Shown here piece after piece: positions 1-5,262 of a stretch of DNA of 5,262 nt (positions are counted from its first letter, which is position 1; every line of letters begins with the position of its first letter). This stretch comes from Oscillibacter sp. (lineage in GTDB: Bacteria; Bacillota; Clostridia; Oscillospirales; Oscillospiraceae): contig DPGF01000003.1 of NCBI GenBank assembly GCA_003522105.1, forward strand, positions 1,694-6,955, written 5' to 3'. The notes under the pieces are model-generated. The model was given only the letters and a program-made list of their open reading frames with translations, made no database searches and was not told the origin of the DNA. A program made the position numbers and the translations under genes.

Positions 1-1
1 C

Positions 2-1003
2 GGCGCGGACGCGCTGCGCTTCAACCTCATCACCGGCAACTCCCCAGGCAACGATATGCGCTTCTATGTCGAAAAGTGCGAGGCAATGCGCAACTTCTGC
101 AACAAGATCTGGAACGCGAGCCGCTTCGTGATGATGAACCTGACGATCGACCACGTCGAGCTGCCCGAAAAGCTGGAGCTCGAGGATAAGTGGATCCTCT
201 CCAAGCTCAATACGCTCATCCGCGAGGTCACGGACAACATGGACGCCTTCGAACTCGGCGTCGCGTCCGCGAAGATCTACGACTTCATCTGGGACAACTA
301 CTGCGACTGGTTCATCGAGCTGACGAAGAACCGTCTCAACGGCGACGATCCCGCCGCGCGCGAGAACGCGCAGAACGTCCTCTGCTATGTCCTCATCGAG
401 ACGCTCAAGCTGCTCCACCCGTTCATGCCGTTCATCACCGAGGAGATCTGGCAGGCGCTGCCGCACGAGGGCGAGTTCCTGATGCTCTCCAAGTGGCCGG
501 AGTACAACGAAAAGTTCAGCTTCCCCGCCGAGGAGGAGGCGATGCAGACGGTCATCGAGGCCATCACCGCTATCCGTGCCCGCCGCAACGAGATGAACGT
601 CGCCCCGTCGAAGAAGGTGCACTACACCGTTTCGACCGCGAATGAGGCGAGCTTCACCGCCGGTATCCCGTTCTTTACGCGCCTTGCCTCCGCAAGCGAT
701 GTGACGATCGTTCCGGCTGACGCCGCCATCGACGCAGACGGCAAGGTCGAGGTCGACACCCACGCCGCGCGCATCTTCATGCCGCTTGCAGAGCTGGTCG
801 ACTTTGAAAAGGAGCTTGCGCGCATCGCCAAGGAGAAGGCGAACGCCGAAAAGCAGCTCGCCGGCATCGAGAACAAGCTGAGCAATCAGGGCTTCCTTGC
901 CAAGGCGCCCGAGGCCGTCGTGAACGGCGCGCGTGCCGACGCGGAAAAGCTGCGCGCGCTCATTGAGAAGCTCGACGCTTCCGCTGCCGCAATGAAGAAA
1001 TAA
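2..1003 (+). CDS. valS: Valyl-tRNA synthetase, C-terminal part (5' end cut by window)
   Basis: Class Ia aminoacyl-tRNA synthetase that charges tRNA-Val in the cytoplasm. The reading frame is open from base 2 to a TAA at 1001-1003, giving 333 residues, a little over a third of the usual ~880. It opens with GADALRFNLITGNSPGND, the ValRS segment that directly follows the KMSKS loop, so the Rossmann catalytic core, editing domain and KMSKS lie outside the window. Next come the anticodon-binding helical domain (NKIWNASRFV near residue 37; LHPFMPFITEEIWQ near residues 138-151) and, from about residue 265, a charged Glu/Lys/Ala-rich C-terminal coiled coil that in ValRS contacts the tRNA. The ATG at 56 is internal and not a start. 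No frameshift is seen. It ends just before a strong palindromic terminator and is convergent with the next gene. Confidence 0.97.
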   Translation, partial: GADALRFNLITGNSPGNDMRFYVEKCEAMRNFCNKIWNASRFVMMNLTIDHVELPEKLELEDKWILSKLNTLIREVTDNMDAFELGVASAKIYDFIWDNYCDWFIELTKNRLNGDDPAARENAQNVLCYVLIETLKLLHPFMPFITEEIWQALPHEGEFLMLSKWPEYNEKFSFPAEEEAMQTVIEAITAIRARRNEMNVAPSKKVHYTVSTANEASFTAGIPFFTRLASASDVTIVPADAAIDADGKVEVDTHAARIFMPLAELVDFEKELARIAKEKANAEKQLAGIENKLSNQGFLAKAPEAVVNGARADAEKLRALIEKLDASAAAMKK

Positions 1004-1021
1004 GACGATCTTACAACATCG

Positions 1022-1063
1022 AAAAAGAGGGACTTCTCTTTCGAAAGAGAAGTCCCTCTTTTT
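1022..1063. terminator. Bidirectional intrinsic terminator, perfect 42-bp palindrome
   Basis: The stretch is its own reverse complement over all 42 bases, centred between 1042 and 1043. Each arm contains GAGGGACTTCTC flanked by A/T runs, so a long hairpin closing on a TTTCGAAA centre forms on either strand. Each transcript leaves the stem through a run of five T (1059-1063 on +, 1026-1022 read on -). It starts 18 bases after the valS stop and ends 6 bases before the stop of the minus-strand gene, so it can end transcription of both convergent genes. Confidence 0.93.
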
Positions 1064-1069
1064 ACTGTT

Positions 1070-2467
1070 TTATGCCTGCTCCCACTCAAATCTGACGCGC
1101 AGGCGGCGCTTGGGCCGCGCTTGCGCAGTGAAAAAATCCCGATCGCGCACGACGCTGCCGGTGCGCAGCGTGGAGAGTAGAAACCCGAGCTGCGTCATGT
1201 TGACCAGCAGCGTTCTGAGACCGAAGGTGAACAGCGGGAAGGCAGCCCCGCCCCCGAGCGGAAGCAGCGTGAGGTCAGAGAGAAGGTAGGCGAGCGCCTG
1301 CGCGCCGAACGAGAGGAGAACTGCGTAGGAAACGAGGCGGGCGAGCATACTCTCCTGCCTGCGGCAGCGGCGGAAGGCGAGAACAAGCAGCGCCGTCAGC
1401 AGCGTGACGAGCGCGATGAGCGCCAGCCAGCCGCAGCGGTGGACGAGCAGTGTCAGCGCGTGCGCCTGTAAGTCGACCATGCCGAAGCCATCCCAGCGGG
1501 CAAGGTGCTGTGCGCTGTACGGCCCCACGCCGCCCGGACCGATAAATTTGGCATTTTGCAGCAGTTCACGCAGCACAACGGTTTGATAGCCGTGTCCGTC
1601 AATGTAGGGGTAAGGATCAAGTACAATGGCGAGCTGACGCGCAAACCAGCTTGCGCCGAGAACGAGAACCGATGCCGTGCAGGCAGCGAGCGGGAGGGCA
1701 GCGAGCAGCGTTTCCCACTTTGCGCCAAGACCAAACCAACCGCTGTGGGCGCAGAAAAGCAGCAGTGCGCCGTTGCAGAGAAACAGGAAGCTCAGATCAG
1801 TAAGGCTTGGGATCTGTAAGCAGAACAGAAGCTGAATTGCAAGGGCGGTAAGGGCAGCGAAAATGCCCAGGCCGCGCCGCCCGCGCAGCGCATAGAGCAG
1901 CACAGCGAACATCAGCGGGAGCAGCGGCGGCAGACCGCGCAGGAGGATATGTGTCGAAACATAGGTGTGGCGGAAGAGCCAGAACCCACCGAGAGGCAGC
2001 AGGCTGAGCAGTACGAGCGCAGCGTGGAACACAAGCGCAAGCGGCAGGGCGAAGCGCCCGAGCAGCGTAAAATCAAGAAAATACGCCGCGAGCAGCGCTG
2101 CCGTACCGAGCAGCAGCGCCACGCTCTGATGCACAGCAAAATAGGACAATTCGTAGTCACGAAAGCTTACAAGTGCGGTGAACGCAAGCCCTGCAAGCGC
2201 GATGAGTGCCGCGAGCACGAAAAGAAGCTTTGGTGTTTTCGGACGGTGAACACGGTCGAGTGCCGTGCCGATCTCATAGGGATCGCCTGTCAGACGCAGC
2301 GATTCCGCGGCGGCTGCGGCCTCGTCCATGCCGCCTGCCATCAGTGCGTCACGCTGGTCACAGAGGTGGGTCAGAAGTTCGTCTTCAACGAGAGGACGCG
2401 CCGCTTTCCATCGCAGCTGCTCAGCCGCGGTGCGGGCAAAGTGTGTGAAAGTCTCAGGCAGAACCAA
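1070..2467 (-). CDS. HAAS/permease-prefix domain fused to divergent SEDS (FtsW/RodA/SpoVE-like) membrane protein
   Basis: A 465-residue protein with TTG start and TAA stop. Residues ~8-78 form a soluble helical domain ending in a GDPYEIG...LDRVHRPK signature, which resembles the HAAS ('permease prefix domain 1') modules placed before membrane domains beside PadR genes. About ten hydrophobic segments follow (near 80-100, 112-135, 138-160, 176-195, 198-217, 222-242, 252-272, 335-366, 375-398, 405-435), with one large loop at ~273-334. This is the SEDS topology. SEDS-like signatures are DP and GYQ (284-295) and LLPLGGGAAFPLFTFG (401-416), matching the family's LP-TG-LPF-SYGG region. SEDS proteins polymerise lipid II for peptidoglycan, but here the position of the catalytic Asp appears to be His336, so polymerase activity is doubtful. 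The TTG start is chosen because AGGAGG lies 8 bases upstream (2476-2481) and an in-frame stop precedes it. It overlaps padR by 14 bases. SEDS assignment is probable; function is unknown. Confidence 0.85.
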   Translation of the reverse strand: MVLPETFTHFARTAAEQLRWKAARPLVEDELLTHLCDQRDALMAGGMDEAAAAAESLRLTGDPYEIGTALDRVHRPKTPKLLFVLAALIALAGLAFTALVSFRDYELSYFAVHQSVALLLGTAALLAAYFLDFTLLGRFALPLALVFHAALVLLSLLPLGGFWLFRHTYVSTHILLRGLPPLLPLMFAVLLYALRGRRGLGIFAALTALAIQLLFCLQIPSLTDLSFLFLCNGALLLFCAHSGWFGLGAKWETLLAALPLAACTASVLVLGASWFARQLAIVLDPYPYIDGHGYQTVVLRELLQNAKFIGPGGVGPYSAQHLARWDGFGMVDLQAHALTLLVHRCGWLALIALVTLLTALLVLAFRRCRRQESMLARLVSYAVLLSFGAQALAYLLSDLTLLPLGGGAAFPLFTFGLRTLLVNMTQLGFLLSTLRTGSVVRDRDFFTAQARPKRRLRVRFEWEQA

Positions 2468-2801
2468 GACAGCCGCCTCCTCTCAGCACGCGGTCGACCG
2501 CGGCGGTAAATTCCGTCCATTCCTCTTCCTTTTCGCGCAGCAGCGCGCGGCCCTTGCGCGCTAAATGGTAGTAGCGGCGCGGACGCGCTGCGTCCTCGTC
2601 CTTTTCGTAGGAAATGATCAGCTCCTTTTCCTCGAGCGAATGCAGCAGGGGATAGAGCGTGCCGGTCTTGAGCGCGAAGGCGTGATCGGAGCGGCGGGCA
2701 AGCTCTTCGATCATCTGATAGCCGTACATGTCCTGCCCATCGAGCAGCTTGAGCACCAGCATCGTTGTGCTGCCCGCGAGCAGACTTTTGTCCAATGGCA
2801 T
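2454..2801 (-). CDS. PadR-family transcriptional regulator
   Basis: A 115-residue winged-helix repressor, the usual length for short (subfamily 2-type) PadR proteins, acting as a dimer on DNA. Family motifs are visible: MPLDK at the start, MYGYQMIEEL (25-34) in the first helices, the recognition segment KTGTLYPLLHSLEEKELI (45-62), and the wing RPRRYYHLARKGR (73-85), then a C-terminal helix for dimerisation (~86-106). A GTG lies in frame at 2810-2808, but it is part of the Shine-Dalgarno GGGAGGTG. The ATG at 2801-2799, six T after that site, is therefore the better start. The stop (TGA, 2456-2454) overlaps the start of the SEDS-like gene. It is first in the operon, and its promoter is covered by paired dyads, which fits autoregulation. 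The effector is not evident. Confidence 0.95.
   Translation of the reverse strand: MPLDKSLLAGSTTMLVLKLLDGQDMYGYQMIEELARRSDHAFALKTGTLYPLLHSLEEKELIISYEKDEDAARPRRYYHLARKGRALLREKEEEWTEFTAAVDRVLRGGGCLGSA
2476..2481 (-). promoter_or_regulatory. Ribosome binding site that fixes the TTG start of the SEDS-like gene
   Basis: Read on the minus strand this is a perfect AGGAGG, followed by 8 bases and TTG at 2467-2465. It lies inside the last codons of the PadR gene, where it encodes the arginine-glycine tail. No ATG or GTG fits the frame between the upstream in-frame TGA and this TTG. Confidence 0.8.
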
Positions 2802-2820
2802 AAAAAACACCTCCCGATAG

Positions 2821-2852
2821 GTAGATTCCCTACATAGTAGATTATCTACATA
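2821..2852. promoter_or_regulatory. Probable PadR operator: two tandem 16-bp dyad repeats
   Basis: The two adjacent units GTAGATTCCCTACATA (2821-2836) and GTAGATTATCTACATA (2837-2852) are identical at 14 of 16 positions. Each holds an inverted repeat GTAG-N5-CTAC, and the second is a perfect 13-base dyad, GTAGATTATCTAC (2837-2849). The pair overlaps the -10 box and covers the predicted start site of the padR promoter. AT-rich dyads with TACAT/ATGTA-type ends are common PadR-family operators, so binding by the adjacent PadR is the natural inference. Confidence 0.75.
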
Positions 2853-2878
2853 ATATTCGGGCAGGAGAGAATTGTCAA
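2850..2878 (-). promoter_or_regulatory. Sigma-A-type promoter of the padR / SEDS-like operon
   Basis: On the minus strand TTGACA (2878-2873) is separated by exactly 17 bases from TATTAT (2855-2850), which is 11 of 12 consensus positions. Transcription should begin near 2843, inside the operator repeats, leaving a leader of about 40 bases before the PadR ATG at 2801. Confidence 0.85.
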
Positions 2879-2893
2879 GGGAAAAACAAAAGA

Positions 2894-2922
2894 TTGAAAA
2901 AAAGAAAGGATTTTGCTATGCT
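2894..2922 (+). promoter_or_regulatory. Promoter of the aldo/keto reductase-GNAT operon
   Basis: TTGAAA (2894-2899), a 17-base A/G-rich spacer, and TATGCT (2917-2922) preceded by TGC, an extended -10. Transcription would start near 2929, leaving about 22 bases before the ATG at 2951. Its -35 lies 15 bases from the -35 of the divergent padR promoter, so the two promoters are back to back. Confidence 0.7.
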
Positions 2923-2950
2923 GTAAAAAATGACAATAGGGGGGATTTTC

Positions 2951-3982
2951 ATGAACAGGATCACACTCGGCAAGACGGGACTGGTCATTGAGAAAAACGG
3001 GTTTGGCTGTTTGCCCATTCAGCGCATCAGCGAGCAGGACGCGGTGAAGCTGCTGCACAAGGCGTATGACGGCGGCATCAACTTTTTTGATACGGCGCGC
3101 GCCTATTCTGACAGTGAGCAGAAGGTCGGCGCGGCGTTCTCGGCGATGCGCGACAAAATCGTGCTGGCGACAAAGACCGGCGCGCAGACGGCGGAGGAAT
3201 TCTGGAAGGATCTCGAAATGAGCCTGCGCACGCTCAAGACCGATTATATCGATCTCTATCAGTTCCACAACCCGGCCTTCTGCCCGAAGCCGGGCGGGGA
3301 GGACGGCCTTTACGATGCGGCGCTTGAGGCGAAGAAGCAGGGCAAGATCCGCCACATCGCCATCACGAACCACCGCCTCACCGTGGCGCACGAGGCCATC
3401 GACTCGTGGCTTTACGAGACCTTGCAGTTCCCGTTCAGCTACCTTGCCGGCGAGCAGGAGATGGAACTTGTCAGAAAATGCCGTGCGCAGCAGATGGGCT
3501 TTATCGCCATGAAGGGCATGGCGGGCGGACTCATTCGCGACGGCTTCACGGCTGCTGCCTGGATGGCACAGCAGGAGGGCGTGGTGCCCATCTGGGGCGT
3601 GCAGCGCGAGAGCGAACTGGACGAGTTTTTGCAGTGCATCCGAGACGGTATCGAGCTGACCGATGCGCGCAAGGCGCGCATCGAGCGCGACCGCAAGGAG
3701 CTTTGCGGCGATTTCTGCCGCGGCTGCGGCTACTGCATGCCGTGCCCTGCGGGCATTGAGATCAACCAGTGCGCGCGTATGTCGCTCATGCTGAGAAGAG
3801 CACCAGCTGCGGAATGGCTCACCGAGGAATGGCAGCAGAAAATGCACCAGATCGAGCAGTGCCTCCACTGCGGACACTGCATGTCCAAGTGCCCCTACGG
3901 ACTCAATACGCCTGCGCTGCTGGAGGCAAACTATAAGGACTACTGGGAAGTGCTGGCTGCGAGCCGCGCGGAGAAAAAATGA
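2951..3982 (+). CDS. Aldo/keto reductase with C-terminal double [4Fe-4S] ferredoxin-like domain
   Basis: A 343-residue predicted cytoplasmic oxidoreductase of the aldo/keto reductase family with an added iron-sulfur tail (COG1453-like). The N-terminal ~230 residues form the TIM-barrel. The AKR tetrad is visible as Asp47 and Tyr52 (FFDTARAYSDSE), Lys75 (LATKTGA) and His106 (LYQFHN). The C-terminal part carries CxxCxxCxxCP at Cys256/259/262/265, flanked by Cys252 and Cys274, and CxxCxxCxxxCP at Cys304/307/310/314, enough for two [4Fe-4S] clusters. Such proteins probably move electrons between NAD(P)H or a carbonyl substrate and a ferredoxin-type partner, but the substrate is unknown. The ATG at 2951 is preferred over an in-frame ATG at 2930, because the G-rich Shine-Dalgarno (2939-2944) lies between them and the predicted transcript starts near 2929. 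Its TGA overlaps the next ATG. Confidence 0.95.
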   Translation: MNRITLGKTGLVIEKNGFGCLPIQRISEQDAVKLLHKAYDGGINFFDTARAYSDSEQKVGAAFSAMRDKIVLATKTGAQTAEEFWKDLEMSLRTLKTDYIDLYQFHNPAFCPKPGGEDGLYDAALEAKKQGKIRHIAITNHRLTVAHEAIDSWLYETLQFPFSYLAGEQEMELVRKCRAQQMGFIAMKGMAGGLIRDGFTAAAWMAQQEGVVPIWGVQRESELDEFLQCIRDGIELTDARKARIERDRKELCGDFCRGCGYCMPCPAGIEINQCARMSLMLRRAPAAEWLTEEWQQKMHQIEQCLHCGHCMSKCPYGLNTPALLEANYKDYWEVLAASRAEKK

Positions 3983-4476
3983 ATCTGGATTTTTCAGAGC
4001 GATACGCGGCTCGACCGCTGACGGCGTCAGACGCAGATGCGATCCTGACCCTCTGCGCAGAAAATGAGCAGTTTTACCGCTACCATCCGCCGTTTGCGAC
4101 GAGGGAGAGCGTTTTGGAGGACATGACGGCGCTGCCGCCGGGGAAATGCGCGGCGGACAAGCACTACCTCGGCTTTTTCGACGGGGAAACGCTTGTTGCC
4201 GTGTTGGATCTCATTTTGGATTACCCGCAGGATGGGACGGCTTATCTCGGTTTTTTTATGACGAAGAAAGCCGTGCAGGGGCGCGGTATCGGCTCAGCGC
4301 TGATCGGTGAATTGCTGAATGAACTGCGCAAGGCGGACTGTAAAAAAGCGCGCCTTGCGGTCGACCGGGGCAATCCGCAGAGCAAGGCGTTCTGGGAGAA
4401 GAACGGCTTTGCCCTGACCGGCGAGGAAGTGCCGCACAACGCGTCGGCCTATCTCCCGATGGAATGCGCGCTGTAA
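3979..4476 (+). CDS. GNAT-family N-acetyltransferase
   Basis: A 165-residue single-domain acetyltransferase, the normal GNAT length, which uses acetyl-CoA to acetylate an amine. The acetyl-CoA pyrophosphate loop is clear: QGRGIG at 100-105 (family pattern Q/R-x-x-G-x-G/A), following the strand YLGFFM. The later motif NPQSKAFWEKNGF (132-144) is the typical GNAT motif B. The N-terminus (ARPLTASDADAILTL) is the usual first strand and helix. The substrate cannot be read from the sequence. The start ATG shares bases with the TGA of the reductase (ATGA), with GCGGAG a few bases before it, so translation is likely coupled. A strong hairpin follows its stop. Confidence 0.93.
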   Translation: MNLDFSERYAARPLTASDADAILTLCAENEQFYRYHPPFATRESVLEDMTALPPGKCAADKHYLGFFDGETLVAVLDLILDYPQDGTAYLGFFMTKKAVQGRGIGSALIGELLNELRKADCKKARLAVDRGNPQSKAFWEKNGFALTGEEVPHNASAYLPMECAL

Positions 4477-4484
4477 AAGTAAAG

Positions 4485-4535
4485 AAAGCACCGCTGTGCA
4501 GAGGGTATCTGCACAGCGGTGCTTTTCATTTTTTG
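4485..4535. terminator. Intrinsic terminator after the GNAT gene, probably bidirectional
   Basis: An 18-bp perfect stem (4485-4502 with 4508-4525, core GCACCGCTGTGCAGA) closes on the 5-base loop GGGTA. On the plus strand it runs into TTTTCATTTTTT. On the minus strand the stem is followed by a moderately T-rich CTTTACTTTT, so it may also end the convergent NUDIX gene, whose stop is at 4539. Confidence 0.92.
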
Positions 4536-4538
4536 AGA

Positions 4539-4991
4539 TTATTTCAATTCGTAAGTCCAATCTTCACCGTCCTGGCGGTAGAACAGCTCGCTGAGATCAT
4601 CTTCTTCAAACACGCGGAGAAGGTCGAGCATGTCGGAAGACGCAAGATCGAGCGAGGGGAGACAGGCGAGCTCCGCCCACCAGACCTCGCCCTCGTCGGA
4701 AGAGCGCAGCGTTCCGGTGAACTGCTCCGCGCGATAGAGCAGCACGACATGACGCACGCCGTCTTCGCACCAGTCCTTGAACCCGCACAGGCGCGGAGAG
4801 GAGATTGTCAGACCTGTCTCCTCCTGAACCTCACGAATGACGGAATCTGTAAAGGATTCACCCTTTTCAACATGACCGCCCGGAAAAGCAACGCCTGACC
4901 AGTTGGGATCTGTGCGGTTCTGCACCAAAACCTTGCTGCCGCGGCAGAGCACGCACATATTCATCAGTTCGACGGGCTCGGAGCGTTTCAT
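4539..4991 (-). CDS. NUDIX hydrolase (8-oxo-dGTP diphosphatase-like)
   Basis: A 150-residue hydrolase with a complete NUDIX box at residues 39-61: Gly39, five residues, Glu45, seven residues, then REVQEETGL (53-61), the Glu residues of which bind the catalytic metal. NUDIX enzymes cleave nucleoside diphosphates linked to another group. The sequence style (FPGGHVEKGES, then LCGFKDW, then a conserved acidic C-terminus) resembles Firmicute proteins annotated as 8-oxo-dGTP diphosphatases, which clean oxidised nucleotides, but substrate cannot be proven from the sequence. In-frame GTG (5000) and TTG (4997) lie upstream. The ATG at 4991 is chosen because AAAGGA (5007-5002) is 10 bases before it and almost on top of the others. 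It follows the flavin-binding-like gene by 46 bases without a visible promoter, so the two are probably one operon. Confidence 0.93.
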   Translation of the reverse strand: MKRSEPVELMNMCVLCRGSKVLVQNRTDPNWSGVAFPGGHVEKGESFTDSVIREVQEETGLTISSPRLCGFKDWCEDGVRHVVLLYRAEQFTGTLRSSDEGEVWWAELACLPSLDLASSDMLDLLRVFEEDDLSELFYRQDGEDWTYELK

Positions 4992-5037
4992 GTACAACAC
5001 GTCCTTTTGGGTTTGAAAACTTGCTTGCTATCCATGA

Positions 5038-5262
5038 CTACTGCGCACTGTGCGGCACCTTCGCCTTGGCGCTGAGCTTGTCGGCGCGGACAGCAAAGAC
5101 TTCGACCGCGCGGGCCTGCTGCTCGGTGAATTTGTCCTCGCGGCCCGCCATGTGGCGCATGAGGGCGGTCAGCGCGGCGAGCTTTTCTTCACCGTCCAAA
5201 AATTCGACATGGCCGACGCCGGTGACGGAGGCGAAGTAGTATCCGCATTGGCAGGCGACATC
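5038..5262 (-). CDS. Pyridoxamine-5'-phosphate-oxidase-like (NimA-type) flavin-binding protein, C-terminal fragment
   Basis: The minus-strand frame is open from the window edge (5262) to TAG at 5040-5038, giving the last 74 residues of a gene that starts outside. The segment reads YYFASVTGVGHVEFLDGEE, then ALMRHMAGRE, then AVEVFAVRADKLSAKAK. This matches the C-terminal layout of small PPOX-like split-barrel proteins (NimA type): a strand with a S/GxGxxE turn, an 'LM-x-H' helix, and a last strand ending in a V-x-K-like tail. Members bind FMN or similar cofactors, and the role of this one is unknown. The family call rests on a short piece and on memory of the pattern, so it is moderate. It lies upstream of, and probably in operon with, the NUDIX gene. 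Confidence 0.65.
   Translation of the reverse strand, partial: DVACQCGYYFASVTGVGHVEFLDGEEKLAALTALMRHMAGREDKFTEQQARAVEVFAVRADKLSAKAKVPHSAQ

Noticed and set aside
1949..2509. Plus-strand open frame (186 codons) opposite the SEDS-like gene
   Set aside because: Its translation is a low-complexity charged sequence without recognisable motifs and it lies fully antisense to the operon; the hydrophobic segments of the minus frame form a coherent membrane protein instead.
2575..2592. An 18-base string identical to bases 1-18 of the window (CGGCGCGGACGCGCTGCG)
   Set aside because: One copy encodes GADALR in valS and the other is antisense to the wing of PadR. The identity stops at both ends of what is visible and the string is made of common GC-rich codon patterns, so coincidence is likelier than a functional repeat.
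2930..2950. Seven extra N-terminal residues of the reductase from an in-frame ATG at 2930
   Set aside because: That ATG sits almost at the predicted transcription start and would place the Shine-Dalgarno inside the coding region; the ATG at 2951 has correct spacing and gives the usual AKR start.
2846..3877. Long minus-strand open frame (343 codons) opposite the aldo/keto reductase
   Set aside because: It lies antisense to a gene with clear catalytic and iron-sulfur motifs, its Arg/Ala/His/Leu-rich translation shows no family pattern, and long antisense frames are common in GC-rich codon-biased DNA. Its 5' end also runs through the reductase promoter.
4464..4898. Plus-strand open frame (144 codons) running through the terminator and opposite the NUDIX gene
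   Set aside because: It crosses the strong hairpin after the GNAT gene and is antisense to an intact NUDIX box, so it is a shadow frame.
4988..5035. A 15-codon minus-strand frame (ATG GAT AGC ... TGA) whose stop overlaps the NUDIX ATG
   Set aside because: It could be a coupled leader peptide, but it has no ribosome site of its own that I can see, no attenuator-like hairpins follow, and a frame this short arises easily by chance.

Overview
The window looks like chromosomal DNA from a fairly GC-rich member of the Clostridia, probably the Oscillospirales/Ruminococcaceae side. This is an inference from the style of the ValRS sequence, the pairing of a PadR regulator with a membrane protein carrying an N-terminal HAAS-type ('permease prefix') domain, TTGACA/TATAAT-type promoters with strong Shine-Dalgarno sites, and GC-rich codon use. 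No mobile element, CRISPR array, tRNA or rRNA was seen. Six genes are certain or nearly so, and a seventh is cut by the right edge. No intergenic gap exceeds about 150 bases.

Left (2-1069): the C-terminal third of valyl-tRNA synthetase (valS, + strand), cut by the left edge just after the catalytic domain. A perfect 42-bp palindrome then separates it from the convergent gene on the other side and can terminate transcription in both directions.

Centre-left (1070-2880, - strand): a two-gene operon transcribed from a near-consensus promoter at 2850-2878. The first gene is a small PadR-family repressor. The second is a polytopic membrane protein that fuses a cytoplasmic HAAS-like domain to a highly divergent SEDS (FtsW/RodA/SpoVE-like) body. 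Two nearly identical 16-bp repeats, each a dyad, sit on the -10 box and predicted start site. This suggests that PadR represses its own operon. In a by-eye alignment the catalytic aspartate of SEDS glycosyltransferases is replaced by histidine. This module is the most interesting part of the window.

Centre-right (2894-4535, + strand): a divergent operon with its own promoter. It encodes an aldo/keto reductase with a C-terminal double [4Fe-4S] ferredoxin-like domain, followed with an ATGA overlap by a GNAT N-acetyltransferase. A strong hairpin ends it.

Right (4539-5262, - strand): a NUDIX hydrolase convergent with the GNAT gene. It is preceded 46 bp upstream by the 3' end of a gene resembling the pyridoxamine-5'-phosphate-oxidase-like flavin-binding family (NimA-like), whose start lies beyond the right edge. 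The two are probably co-transcribed.
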